From Stenotrophomonas sp. MMGLT7 (GTDB lineage: Bacteria; Pseudomonadota; Gammaproteobacteria; Xanthomonadales; Xanthomonadaceae): a DNA stretch of 64,000 bases. The position numbers and the translations under genes were made by a program. Positions 62,691-64,000 of this stretch are shown piece by piece (positions within the stretch are counted from its first letter, which is position 1; every line of letters starts with the position of its first letter). The stretch is taken from positions 248,001 through 312,000 of the forward strand of contig NZ_JAJOZS010000004.1 in the NCBI RefSeq assembly GCF_021168555.1. The letters run 5' to 3'. The notes below the pieces were generated by a model, which saw only the letters and a list, made by a program, of their open reading frames with translations, did not search any database and was not told the origin of the DNA.

Positions 62691-62862
62691 CGAAGGTTTC
62701 CTTGCCAGAACGGGAACTTCGAAGGCATCGGATGCAAGTGACTGGAGGGAAGCAGCTCACCGGTAGAGCCCATCACGCCCGGATAGCCCGGACACCACGC
62801 CAAGTCGCCCCGACGGCCCCTGCACAGCGCCGGATCCGGATCCCCCCCCTATAGCCCAGAAA

Positions 62863-62893
62863 CGCCGAAGGCCGCTTGCAGCGGCCTTCGGCG
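62863..62893 (-). terminator. rpoD terminator
   Basis: CGCCGAAGGCCGC and its complement (62863-62875 and 62881-62893) form a 13-bp stem with a 5-nt loop, followed on the minus strand by TTT. It lies 25 nt after the rpoD stop. Confidence 0.8.
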
Positions 62894-62917
62894 GTAACAC
62901 GACTTAGGAACGACGGC

Positions 62918-64000
<1,083 letters not shown>

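Overview
This is a roughly 70% GC chromosomal segment from a gammaproteobacterium of the Xanthomonadaceae (Lysobacterales). The genus is not resolved. The case rests on the lptM-dapF-DUF484-xerC block, the hslVU pair, algR next to hemC, an HrpM-type MdoH, GTAG-headed REP doublets and other dispersed intergenic repeats, and a mannose cluster of the kind seen in this family. No intact phage, plasmid or insertion sequence is visible.

Region by region: (1) 1-3.4 kb: an anaerobic ribonucleotide reductase operon in which the glycyl-radical domain is a separate 63-residue protein, followed by an Fcy1-type cytosine deaminase and a lone ATP-synthase-epsilon-like protein. (2) 3.6-7.6 kb: a dicarboxylate (DASS) carrier and hslVU. 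(3) 7.8-13.1 kb: a formate module (LysR regulator, OFA-type transporter with a fused small subunit, HPP membrane protein, NAD-formate dehydrogenase) and a DUF1203 gene broken by two frameshifts. (4) 13.2-16.3 kb: xerC, DUF484, dapF, lptM and a YbaN-like protein. (5) 16.5-23.8 kb: two S9 peptidases, an aminotransferase, a small membrane protein and a lipocalin. (6) 24.4-33.8 kb: qorB with its HxlR regulator, a WYL regulator, a DUF481 protein, hemC, algR, a carboxylesterase and mdoH, with three REP doublets between them.

(7) 34.2-45.7 kb is the main accessory region: a LysR regulator faces a long same-strand run of oxidoreductases and transporters. In order these are a Tat-signal aldo/keto reductase, an ATP/ADP-antiporter-like carrier, a Tat-signal SDR with the insertion typical of nicotinoprotein SDRs, an SDR without its catalytic Tyr/Lys, an MFS pump, a two-domain ABM-type lipoprotein, a PRISE-like (progesterone-5-beta-reductase-like) SDR, a sorbosone-dehydrogenase-type protein and a DHA2 pump. 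I read this as an uncharacterised, partly periplasmic redox pathway. Its substrate cannot be told from sequence.

(8) 45.8-54.3 kb holds a MipA/OmpV protein upstream of a response regulator, sensor kinase and DUF2384-like small protein; an exported alpha/beta hydrolase; and a LytS/LytTR pair whose kinase has degenerate ATP-binding boxes. (9) 54.3-54.9 kb is an island scar: a truncated integrase beside tRNA-Ile(CAU). (10) 55.0-62.1 kb is a mannose module. An exported GH92 alpha-mannosidase releases mannose, an MFS carrier imports it, an AGE-family isomerase would make fructose and a PfkB kinase fructose-6-phosphate. A LacI regulator has a matching operator in front of each divergent transcript. 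(11) 62.1-64 kb is repeat-rich spacer and the 3' part of rpoD.
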